Both the position numbers and the translations under genes were made by a program. From the NCBI GenBank assembly GCA_003231035.1, contig QIHU01000151.1, positions 1 through 9,772 on the forward strand: a DNA stretch of 9,772 bases. Reading direction: 5' to 3'. Positions within the stretch are counted from its first letter, which is position 1; each line of letters begins with the position of its first letter. Source of the stretch: Acidobacteriota bacterium. GTDB lineage: Bacteria > Acidobacteriota > Thermoanaerobaculia > Multivoradales > SZUA-115. Below the pieces are notes generated by a model, which worked only from the letters and a program-made list of their open reading frames with translations, had not been told where the DNA came from and ran no database searches. This document shows, one piece after another, positions 1 through 5,057 of the stretch.

Positions 1-36
1 TTGGCGGCTACACCGTGTTTGGCGGCTACACCGTGT
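1..36. repeat. 18-bp perfect tandem duplication at the window edge
   Basis: The unit TTGGCGGCTACACCGTGT occurs twice in a row (1-18 and 19-36) with no mismatch. Being a multiple of three, it stays in frame with the PgeF-type gene and encodes a repeated FGGYTV hexapeptide. Because it starts exactly at the window edge, more copies may lie upstream. It could be a true slippage duplication or an artefact at a contig end; the sequence alone cannot tell which. Confidence 0.9.
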
Positions 37-737
37 GGTCCGACGCGAACGCGGGTATCGAGGTGCGCTTTGTGGGGACTGGTTTTCCGCGGGAGGAGAA
101 GGTGGCGCCGGCAGCGGTTCTCTCAGCCCTCGGGGAGGTGGAGCTAGACACTGCATGGGCGCGGCAGATTCACTCCGCGCGGGTTCTTTCGGGCGTCTCG
201 GGTTGCTGTGGCTCCGGAGACGCTTTGGTCACCGCGCAGCGAGGTTTGGCCTTGACCCTGGTCACCGCGGACTGTGTGCCCGTGCTGTTGGCGGATCGTC
301 GACAAGCCAGGGGTTGGGCGGCGGTGCACGCCGGATGGCGTGGGTTGGCGGCCGGAGTGGTACCCAAGGCGGTGGATAGGTTGCGCGCGACGATCGCTCG
401 AATCCCGGACGGTGTGGGCACCCCGGCGAAGGAGGGAGTGGACCTCGTCGCCTGGATTGGGCCGGCGATCGGCGCCTGTTGCTATGAGGTTGGCTCGGAG
501 GTGGCGGATGCCGTCGTGGCGGCGGCCGGCGGCGACTCCACCCTGGTTGAGGAAGGGGCGACCGGCAAGCCACACCTCGACTTGCAAGGTGCCGCCGAGC
601 GCCAGTTGCGGGTGGCCGGGGTTCGGGAGATTCGTCGCCTCGAGGTCTGCACTCGCTGCAATCCGGATCACCTACACAGCTATCGTCGCCAAGGGCCAGG
701 AGGGGGGCGCAACGTCGCCCTTATCTGGGCTCGCTGA
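15..737 (+). CDS. pgeF: PgeF/YfiH-family multicopper-fold purine nucleoside phosphorylase (formerly 'laccase domain' protein)
   Basis: This protein of about 240 residues belongs to the YfiH/YlmD/LACC1 family, cytoplasmic enzymes that phosphorolyse adenosine, inosine and guanosine and can deaminate adenosine. The hallmark motifs occur in order: QIHSARV (zinc ligand His53), TADCVPVLLAD (Cys87), AAVHAGWRG (His105), WIGPAIGACCYEVG at about 148-161 and the C-terminal CTRCNPDHLHSYRR. Residues 53, 87 and 105 form the expected His-Cys-His metal site. The first start codon in the window is GTG at 15, inside the 18-bp tandem repeat. The frame stays open to the left edge, so the true start may lie outside. 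No Shine-Dalgarno sequence is visible. The length is normal for the family, so little is missing. The 3' end overlaps rlmN on the other strand by 17 bp. Family assignment is firm; the start is uncertain. Confidence 0.92.
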   Translation: MFGGYTVWSDANAGIEVRFVGTGFPREEKVAPAAVLSALGEVELDTAWARQIHSARVLSGVSGCCGSGDALVTAQRGLALTLVTADCVPVLLADRRQARGWAAVHAGWRGLAAGVVPKAVDRLRATIARIPDGVGTPAKEGVDLVAWIGPAIGACCYEVGSEVADAVVAAAGGDSTLVEEGATGKPHLDLQGAAERQLRVAGVREIRRLEVCTRCNPDHLHSYRRQGPGGGRNVALIWAR

Positions 738-1836
738 CCGGCTTTGCCCCTGGCTCCTGTCGAGCTCGCACCCCATGTGCCTTGGTGCCGAAGGCGCGCA
801 GTTGACCACAGGCGCCGTGCACCTCGTCACCGCGGCGTTGGCGCACGGTGGTGAACAGGCCGCGCTGGTTGAGCCGATTCTTGAACCGTTCGACGGTCGC
901 CGCATCCGGCGGAATCATCGTCTCGTCGAGGACGGAGTCGGGGTTGACCGGAATTAGGTTGACCTTGGCTCGCAAGCCGCGCAACAGGAGGGCGGTTTGA
1001 TCCGCGTCTTCCAGACTGTCGTTGAAGTGGCGGATCAAGAGGTACTCGATGGTGATCTTGCGGCCTCGTTCGAGCGGGTAGCGTCGTAAGCAGGCGAGAA
1101 GCTCGGCCAGAGGGTAGGTCTGGTTGATCGGCATGATCTGGCTACGCCGTTGATCGTCAGGGGCGTGCAGGGAAATCGCCAAGTTCGGGCGTCGGCGCCA
1201 AGTGGCCATGGTTTCGATCGCCGGGATGATCCCTACGGTCGAAACGGTAATCCGCTTCCAAGAAGTCGATGGGGTGAGGACCTCGAGCGCCTCGCCGACC
1301 GCTTGCAAATTGAGCAAAGGTTCACCCATGCCCATGAAGACGATATTGGGTGCCGGAGACGAGGGGGTGGTGCCGGCTTCGCGGTTGATCAGGCGAACTT
1401 GGGCCAGAATTTCGCCCATGCTCAAGTCGCGACCAGCGCCCCAGTAACCGGTGACGCAGAAGGTGCAAGCCAACGCACAGCCGGCTTGGCTAGAGATACA
1501 CAGCGTGCGCCGCCCATCGCTGGGAATGTCGACGGCTTCGATAGTCGCTCCATCATGCAGGCGCAATAGGTATTTGCAGGTACCGTCCGCGCTGCGCTGG
1601 CGCTCGGTGATCCGTGGCGTCGCGACGTAAAAGTGGCGCGAGAGTTCGGCGCGCAGCGCTAAGCTCAACTCGGTCATCTCGTGGATGTCTTCCACGCCAC
1701 GTCTGTGGAGCGCGAGATAGATCTGGTTGAGCCGGTAAGGGCGATCGATGAAGGTAGCGAGCGCGCGGTCGAAGTCGGCCCTGGAGAGGGCGAACAGGTT
1801 GCGCCGCTGCTCGGCACCAGGTCTAGAATCACTCAT
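721..1836 (-). CDS. rlmN: Dual-specificity RNA methyltransferase RlmN (23S rRNA A2503 / tRNA A37 C2-methyltransferase)
   Basis: A 371-residue radical-SAM enzyme that methylates C2 of A2503 in 23S rRNA and, in species studied, A37 of some tRNAs. The 4Fe-4S motif CALACTFC gives Cys120, Cys124 and Cys127, preceded by the family's LCISSQAGC context. GMGEPLLN (about 169-176) is the SAM-binding GEP segment. HGACGQL near the C-terminus holds Cys343, the cysteine that becomes methylated in the RlmN/Cfr mechanism. The N-terminal accessory domain with YRLNQIY is present. The ATG at 1836 gives a normal RlmN N-terminus, although no good Shine-Dalgarno lies before it. It begins 60 bp after the small unknown gene at 1897-2211 and probably shares its promoter. 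The last 17 bp overlap the convergent pgeF. A basic tail of about 25 residues follows the last conserved motif. It is RlmN rather than Cfr, judging by the motifs and housekeeping context. Confidence 0.96.
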   Translation of the reverse strand: MSDSRPGAEQRRNLFALSRADFDRALATFIDRPYRLNQIYLALHRRGVEDIHEMTELSLALRAELSRHFYVATPRITERQRSADGTCKYLLRLHDGATIEAVDIPSDGRRTLCISSQAGCALACTFCVTGYWGAGRDLSMGEILAQVRLINREAGTTPSSPAPNIVFMGMGEPLLNLQAVGEALEVLTPSTSWKRITVSTVGIIPAIETMATWRRRPNLAISLHAPDDQRRSQIMPINQTYPLAELLACLRRYPLERGRKITIEYLLIRHFNDSLEDADQTALLLRGLRAKVNLIPVNPDSVLDETMIPPDAATVERFKNRLNQRGLFTTVRQRRGDEVHGACGQLRAFGTKAHGVRARQEPGAKPVSEPR

Positions 1837-1896
1837 TGAACACCACGGCGGTGGGCTCTTGGAGGACTACCGCGCTGGGCCGCGCCAGCCGTCGCT

Positions 1897-2211
1897 TCAG
1901 CTATTGCGCCGCCGAAAACGAGGGGTTCGCATCCGGCGAGTGGGGTCGATTCCGATCGAGCGCAGGAAGGACAAATCGACGGCGTTGATCTGAAATCGAG
2001 GGTCTGATGCATCCACGACGGAACTCTCGAGCGGTAGCGGATCGTGCTTTTCATCTTCCCGCTTGCAGTCGAGTAGAAGGTGCAGAGAGTAGCCCTCGCG
2101 GCGAATCTTGCGCAGCGTGTCGTTGACTTCCGAGGAGTCGGAGATGGCGTCTGATAAAGCACGGCCCAAATCACGGAGCATGTGGCGGAGGGTTTGGTCT
2201 TGATTCGCCAT
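1897..2211 (-). CDS. Small hypothetical protein upstream of rlmN
   Basis: A 104-residue soluble protein that I cannot assign to a named family. Residues 1-35 look helical and amphipathic (LRHMLRDLGRALSDAI). Residues 39-52 (EGYSLHLLLDCKRE) look like a beta strand with a charged end. Residues 74-92 (QINAVDLSFLRSIGIDPTR) read like a conserved motif, and the C-terminus is strongly basic (RRMRTPRFRRRN). There is no signal peptide or membrane segment. The start is supported by AAGAGA six bases upstream of the ATG and by a near-consensus promoter at 2241-2269. rlmN follows after 60 bp in the same direction, so co-transcription is likely. The basic tail might suggest contact with nucleic acid, but this is speculation. 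I am confident the gene is real and know nothing of its function. Confidence 0.8.
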   Translation of the reverse strand: MANQDQTLRHMLRDLGRALSDAISDSSEVNDTLRKIRREGYSLHLLLDCKREDEKHDPLPLESSVVDASDPRFQINAVDLSFLRSIGIDPTRRMRTPRFRRRNS

Positions 2212-2217
2212 ACGGGA

Positions 2218-2223
2218 TCTCTT
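2218..2223 (-). promoter_or_regulatory. Ribosome binding site (AAGAGA) fixing the start of the unknown gene
   Basis: On the minus strand AAGAGA lies 6 nt before the ATG at 2211. The same hexamer occurs 7 nt before the ATG of the Fis-like gene (4882-4887), so it looks like a variant used in this genome. Confidence 0.55.
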
Positions 2224-2240
2224 AGGAGCGACTGAAATTG

Positions 2241-2269
2241 ATTATGACCCGGCCCCCGGAGGGTGTCAA
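2241..2269 (-). promoter_or_regulatory. Sigma-70-type promoter for the unknown gene and rlmN
   Basis: Read on the minus strand, a perfect -35 box TTGACA (2264-2269) is followed by exactly 17 nt and then CATAAT (2241-2246), which matches TATAAT at five of six positions. Transcription would start near 2234 and leave a leader of about 23 nt before the ATG at 2211, with the AAGAGA ribosome binding site inside it. This is one of the two strongest promoter matches in the window. A second TTGACC lies on the same strand a few bases further upstream. Confidence 0.8.
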
Positions 2270-2337
2270 ACAACGGTCAATTGGGCAAGGAAGCGCACAT
2301 TAGGAAGAGGATTTCGTCTCTCCGTTCTCGGCTACCG

Positions 2338-2346
2338 TGCTAGCCT
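2338..2346 (+). promoter_or_regulatory. Extended -10-like element, possibly for a leaderless transcript of the APH-fold kinase
   Basis: TGCTAGCCT fits the extended -10 pattern TG-N-TANNNT. It ends only 7 nt before the ATG at 2354, so transcription would begin at or next to the start codon. No Shine-Dalgarno sequence precedes this gene, which agrees with a leaderless message. No matching -35 box is seen. The assignment is tentative. Confidence 0.4.
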
Positions 2347-2353
2347 CGGCGGC

Positions 2354-3346
2354 ATGTCGCGGCGGCAGGACTCGGCAGCAAGAGAACTCACCCTGGAGCG
2401 CTGGCTGAGCGACTGCGGGGTTCTCGCTCCAACACGAACCGCGTTGACCGGGGATATTTCACGGCGCACCTACGCGCGCTTCGAAACCGAAGGCGGAGCC
2501 ACGGTGGTGCTCGCCACGTACCCCGCCTCGCAGCGGGCGGTCTGCGAACGGTTTGCACGGACCAGTCGCCTGCTGACCGGTTTGGCGATTCGGGTGCCAC
2601 GGATCCTCGAGATGCGCTGTAACCGGGGCTGGATGCTGCTCGAAGACCTGGGCCCTGAAACCCTGTATGACCAGCCTACGACCCAGTGGAACCAGCTTGC
2701 GACCTACTTCGAGTCCGCGGTCGAGGTTTCGCGCCGAATCGCGACCCTGCCGACGGACCAGGTAGCGGAGCTGAGCCCGCCCCTGAATCATGATCTCCTG
2801 AGCAAGGAGCTGGATCAGACCTACGAGGTCTTCTTGCGCCCGGAAGGTCTCTTGGGCGAAGGGGCCGAGCGGTCTCGAATCGAAGCATCTCTCGACCAGC
2901 TATGCACCCGCCTGGGTGAGGCGCGGGCGGTCCCGTGTCACCGTGATCTGATGGTGCGAAATCTAGTCCCGATCGGTCCCGCGAACGCCGGCCTACCCTC
3001 CCTGGCGGTGCTCGACCACCAGGACCTTCGCATGGGTCCCCCGGGCTATGACCTCGCTTCGTTGTTGAATGACAGCCTCTTTCCACCCAGGCAAACGGAG
3101 CACCATCTGCTCAAACTGGCCTTCGGCGGGGAGCCTCCCTACCTCGACTACCACCGCGCTGCGGCGCAGCGGACCCTCAAGGCGGTGGGTAGCTACGCCG
3201 CTTTCGCCCGGCGTGGCTTCAAGCGTCACATCCCTTTGATCGCACCGACCCTGGGTCGAACACTATTCCATCTGGGGCAACTGCCTGAGCAAGAGTCTCT
3301 ATTCGCCCTCGTCTCGCACCGCTGGGCAGCGGCGGCACGGCAATAA
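2354..3346 (+). CDS. AmgK-like phosphotransferase (APH fold; probable N-acetylmuramate/N-acetylglucosamine or related sugar kinase)
   Basis: A 330-residue cytoplasmic kinase of the aminoglycoside-phosphotransferase fold. GDISRRTYARF (33-43) corresponds to the nucleotide loop written GDASFRRYFR in AmgK. LLEDLG (95-100) is the hinge region. CHRDLMVRNL (195-204) is the Brenner catalytic motif with Asp198 and Asn203. VLDHQDLRMGPPGYDLASLL (219-238) holds the metal-binding Asp221 and the typical downstream helix. The C-terminal QRTLKAVGSYAAFARRG resembles the matching AmgK helix. AmgK phosphorylates the anomeric carbon of MurNAc and GlcNAc in a wall-recycling route, normally next to the nucleotidyltransferase MurU, but no murU is present here. 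Nearby envelope genes, including a lytic transglycosylase, fit a wall-sugar role by inference only. An antibiotic-resistance role is unlikely given the AmgK-like motifs. No Shine-Dalgarno precedes the ATG. tatA follows 81 bp downstream on the same strand. Confidence 0.82.
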   Translation: MSRRQDSAARELTLERWLSDCGVLAPTRTALTGDISRRTYARFETEGGATVVLATYPASQRAVCERFARTSRLLTGLAIRVPRILEMRCNRGWMLLEDLGPETLYDQPTTQWNQLATYFESAVEVSRRIATLPTDQVAELSPPLNHDLLSKELDQTYEVFLRPEGLLGEGAERSRIEASLDQLCTRLGEARAVPCHRDLMVRNLVPIGPANAGLPSLAVLDHQDLRMGPPGYDLASLLNDSLFPPRQTEHHLLKLAFGGEPPYLDYHRAAAQRTLKAVGSYAAFARRGFKRHIPLIAPTLGRTLFHLGQLPEQESLFALVSHRWAAAARQ

Positions 3347-3415
3347 GTTAAGGTAGACTCAGCCTAACGAAAGCGGTGGCGAGCGCCCTGCGCAACGCGG
3401 AAAGCCTCACCACCT

Positions 3416-3421
3416 AGGAGA
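3416..3421 (+). promoter_or_regulatory. Shine-Dalgarno AGGAGA deciding the tatA start
   Basis: AGGAGA lies 6 nt before the ATG at 3428. It favours this start over the internal ATG at codon 14, which would begin directly at the membrane helix. Confidence 0.8.
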
Positions 3422-3427
3422 CAGGTC

Positions 3428-3640
3428 ATGGAAGCCTCACTGGTAGTAGCGATCGCCGGACTGGGTATGGCGGAGTTGATGGTCATCTTGGCGATCGTGG
3501 TTCTCATTTTTGGTGCCTCGAAGCTCCCCATGCTGGGCAAGGGGCTGGGCGAAGGGATCCGCAACTTCAAATCGGGCATTCGCGATGACACCGATCGCGA
3601 CAAGCTTCCTGAGAGCTCCGACAAGTCGAACGAGAGTTAA
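3428..3640 (+). CDS. tatA: Twin-arginine translocase subunit TatA/TatE
   Basis: A 70-residue pore-forming subunit of the Tat pathway, which exports folded proteins across the inner membrane. One transmembrane helix spans about residues 14-29 (MAELMVILAIVVLIFG). The family hinge FGASKLPMLGKGLGEGI follows at about 28-44, then an amphipathic helix with NFKSGIRD and a short acidic, hydrophilic tail. The Glu at position 16 occupies the usual polar position at the start of the helix. The periplasmic N-terminus (13 residues before the helix) is longer and more hydrophobic than in most TatA proteins. An AGGAGA site six bases upstream supports the start. No tatB or tatC is in the window, so this is an orphan tatA. 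Its TAA stop overlaps the stop of the convergent lytic transglycosylase. Transcription may continue from the kinase gene; TAGACT at 3353-3358 is only a weak -10 candidate. Confidence 0.93.
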   Translation: MEASLVVAIAGLGMAELMVILAIVVLIFGASKLPMLGKGLGEGIRNFKSGIRDDTDRDKLPESSDKSNES

Positions 3641-4380
3641 CTCACTCCGGCCAGCGCCCTGAACTTGCTGGGGCCGGACTTGCGCCAAACTTCTTGGTGG
3701 TGGTCGAGGTAGACGCCGAGAACCCGATCGACGTAAGTGCGAGTCTCGTGGAAGGGCGGAACGCCGCCGAAGCGCTGCACATTGCCTGGGCCGGCGTTGT
3801 AACCGGCCAGAGCCAACTCCAAGTCGCCGTCGTATTCGTTGAGTAGCCAGCGCAGATAGCGGGCACCGCCGTCCAAGTTGGACTCGGGATTGGCCGGATC
3901 CTCGGAACCGAGCCATTGCGCCGTTTCTGGCATCAATTGGGTCAAGCCCACGGCTCCAGCCGGCGAAATCACCGCGGGTTGGAAACCCGATTCGACTTCC
4001 ACCACTGCTGCCAAGAGCAGGCTGTCGATCTCATGCCGACGCGCGCTGCGATAGATGGCGTCGCCGTAGGGCACCTGGCGCAGGAGCTTGCGACTGGCCT
4101 CGGTGCCGTTGTAGCGGCGGAAGAGTTCGAAACTCCGTGCCTTGGAACGAATCGCTGTCGACAGATCGTCGGCACCGAAGGCGTGAAATCGGCCCCCTTC
4201 AGCCGGGGTTCCGGTAATCCACTCGACCAGCTCGCCGAGGAGCAAGACCTCTTCGGGGTCCAAGTGCTCGATCGGCCTCTCCGGGGTGGCCGGGTCCGAA
4301 GGCGAACTGACAAGGGTGAAAACGAGGCAAAAGGTCGCAACGAGGCCGACCCAAATGTTCCGGCCAGTTTTTATGCTCAT
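3637..4380 (-). CDS. Lytic murein transglycosylase, SLT domain (family 1, Slt70/MltC-like)
   Basis: A 247-residue exported enzyme predicted to cleave the MurNAc-GlcNAc bond of peptidoglycan and form 1,6-anhydro ends. Residues 8-25 (IWVGLVATFCLVFTLVSS) form a signal peptide or N-terminal anchor. Cys18 sits inside the hydrophobic stretch, but no convincing lipobox is seen. The SLT domain starts near residue 104 (VPYGDAIYRSARRHEID). ES at 130-131 supplies catalytic Glu130. GAVGLTQLMPETAQWLG (142-158), AGYNAGPGNV (192-201) and the closing TRTYVDRVL are all classic family motifs. I chose the ATG at 4380 because AGGAG lies 10 nt upstream and the signal peptide then sits at the N-terminus; a longer frame would begin with TTG at 4452 without such support. 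It converges on tatA with a 4-bp overlap. The intrinsic terminator at 4474-4514 suggests an own promoter between about 4381 and 4473, though I could not identify it. Confidence 0.92.
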   Translation of the reverse strand: MSIKTGRNIWVGLVATFCLVFTLVSSPSDPATPERPIEHLDPEEVLLLGELVEWITGTPAEGGRFHAFGADDLSTAIRSKARSFELFRRYNGTEASRKLLRQVPYGDAIYRSARRHEIDSLLLAAVVEVESGFQPAVISPAGAVGLTQLMPETAQWLGSEDPANPESNLDGGARYLRWLLNEYDGDLELALAGYNAGPGNVQRFGGVPPFHETRTYVDRVLGVYLDHHQEVWRKSGPSKFRALAGVS

Positions 4381-4390
4381 ATCGCTATGA

Positions 4391-4395
4391 CTCCT
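4391..4395 (-). promoter_or_regulatory. Shine-Dalgarno AGGAG for the lytic transglycosylase
   Basis: On the minus strand AGGAG lies 10 nt upstream of the ATG at 4380. It sets the start at 4380 rather than at the TTG 72 nt further upstream. Confidence 0.65.
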
Positions 4396-4473
4396 GGTTT
4401 TTTGCAGTGTTTCTTCTGCGTGACCGGGCCATTTCGGCGTAAGTAATGGCAAAGGGGCGCGCCCGGTGGCTAC

Positions 4474-4514
4474 AAAAAACGGCGTCTGTCAGGTTTCATC
4501 CCGACAGGCCCCGT
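4474..4514 (-). terminator. Intrinsic terminator between the Fis-like gene and the lytic transglycosylase
   Basis: On the minus strand, ACGGGGCCTGTCGGG pairs with CCTGACAGACGCCGT around the loop ATGAAA. The inner eight pairs, one of them G-U, are unbroken. Outward, 1x1 mismatches (C/A and G/G) interrupt a further five pairs. Five more T residues follow the stem directly (4474-4478). The wobble pair would be an A/C mismatch on the plus strand and the T-run is on the minus strand, so the signal is strand-specific. It would end the Fis-like transcript about 100 nt after its stop codon. Alternatively it could act as an attenuator for read-through into the transglycosylase gene. The 236-bp gap between the two genes otherwise shows no recognised element. 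Confidence 0.72.
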
Positions 4515-4616
4515 GGTTTCTCTGCGAAGGTGCGAGTTCTGTGCCATCAGCCACAAGAAGAGCGCATTTTCGCGCAATGGCGCCAAATTTGAGGGACCAG
4601 CGCGGGGAGGCTTGGG

Positions 4617-4874
4617 CTATCGACCCGGTTGGCGGTGGCCTTCTTCGCGCAAGCGGTTCATATCAATTCCCAGAGTGGAGATCTTGTTGCGAAGGGTGTT
4701 GCGATGAATACCCAGCGCCTTTGCCGATTGGCCCAGATTGCCCTGGTGGCTGCGCAGCGCCTCGAGAATGAACTGTTTCTCGAATTCACATCGCGCCTGC
4801 TCAAGCAGGATGCCCTTTTCCACCAGAACCTTGACGATCTTCGCCAGTTGTCGACTCAGTTTGTCTTCCGCCAT
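4617..4874 (-). CDS. Small Fis-family helix-turn-helix DNA-binding protein
   Basis: An 85-residue protein ending in an HTH_8 (Fis/NtrC C-terminal type) domain. FEKQFILEALRSHQGNLGQS (31-50) is followed by AKALGIHRNTLRNKISTLGI (51-70), which match the helices A-B and the recognition helix-turn-helix of Fis and of NtrC-type activators. Residues 1-30 are probably a dimerisation helix, as in Fis (98 residues). It may be a nucleoid-associated or global regulator, or the detached DNA-binding domain of an activator; no AAA+ or receiver domain is present in or next to it. I chose the ATG at 4874, with AAGAGA 7 nt upstream, over the in-frame GTG at 4904. It lies between two envelope genes on the same strand, but terminators on both sides suggest a single-gene transcript. 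A possible -10 (TAATTT, near 4927-4932 on the minus strand) has no good -35. Confidence 0.88.
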   Translation of the reverse strand: MAEDKLSRQLAKIVKVLVEKGILLEQARCEFEKQFILEALRSHQGNLGQSAKALGIHRNTLRNKISTLGIDMNRLREEGHRQPGR

Positions 4875-4990
4875 TCGCGATTCTCTTGACCCAGCCAGTA
4901 CCACCGTGGGCTCTTACAGCTCGAAAATTAGCCATCAGGTTACCATGACCAGCAACAGATCTCTTCTAGGGACGACGGGACAACTCCATC

Positions 4991-5015
4991 GAGAAAGCGC
5001 CCAAAGCCGGGCGCT
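4991..5015 (-). terminator. Probable intrinsic terminator after the LysM gene
   Basis: On the minus strand a perfect 7-bp stem AGCGCCC/GGGCGCT encloses the loop GGCTTT and is followed by TTCTC, a short T-rich tail. It sits about 45 nt after the stop codon of the LysM gene at 5058. The stem is strong but the T-run is poor, so termination may be partial. The 183-bp gap to the Fis-like gene must also hold the Fis promoter. Confidence 0.55.
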
Positions 5016-5057
5016 CAATGAAATCCGCTGGGGCCGGATGGCCGGAAAGTCGAAACC

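Noticed and set aside
1833..2273. 146-codon minus-strand frame overlapping the unknown gene
   Set aside because: It runs through the predicted promoter, has unremarkable composition and competes with the frame that has a placed ribosome binding site.
2354..3346. Reading the APH-fold gene as an aminoglycoside resistance gene
   Set aside because: Its nucleotide loop, catalytic motif and C-terminal helix follow the AmgK/COG3178 pattern, and no mobile or resistance context is present.
3350..3371. Imperfect inverted repeat GTTAAGG...GCCTAAC between the kinase and tatA
   Set aside because: Only four pairs plus one beyond a mismatch form, and no T-run follows, so neither a terminator nor an operator can be supported.
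4417..4425. Minus-strand GGTCACGCA resembling the start of a cyclic-di-GMP-I (GEMM) riboswitch
   Set aside because: The other conserved elements (GACGCAAAGCC and the tetraloop-receptor region) are missing, and there is too little space before the start codon.
3916..4446. 176-codon plus-strand frame opposite the lytic transglycosylase
   Set aside because: The antisense strand has a clear SLT domain; this frame shows no recognisable motif and is expected in GC-rich DNA.
4486..4514. Minus-strand text GGCCTGTCGGGATGAAACC resembling part of a SAM-I riboswitch core
   Set aside because: The remaining conserved SAM-I elements are absent, and the stretch is fully explained as the stem and loop of an intrinsic terminator.
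4513..4707. Plus-strand reading frame with a CEFC-type Cys pair and a basic C-terminus
   Set aside because: It overlaps the well-supported Fis-like gene on the opposite strand, has no ribosome binding site or promoter, and its composition looks like an antisense shadow.
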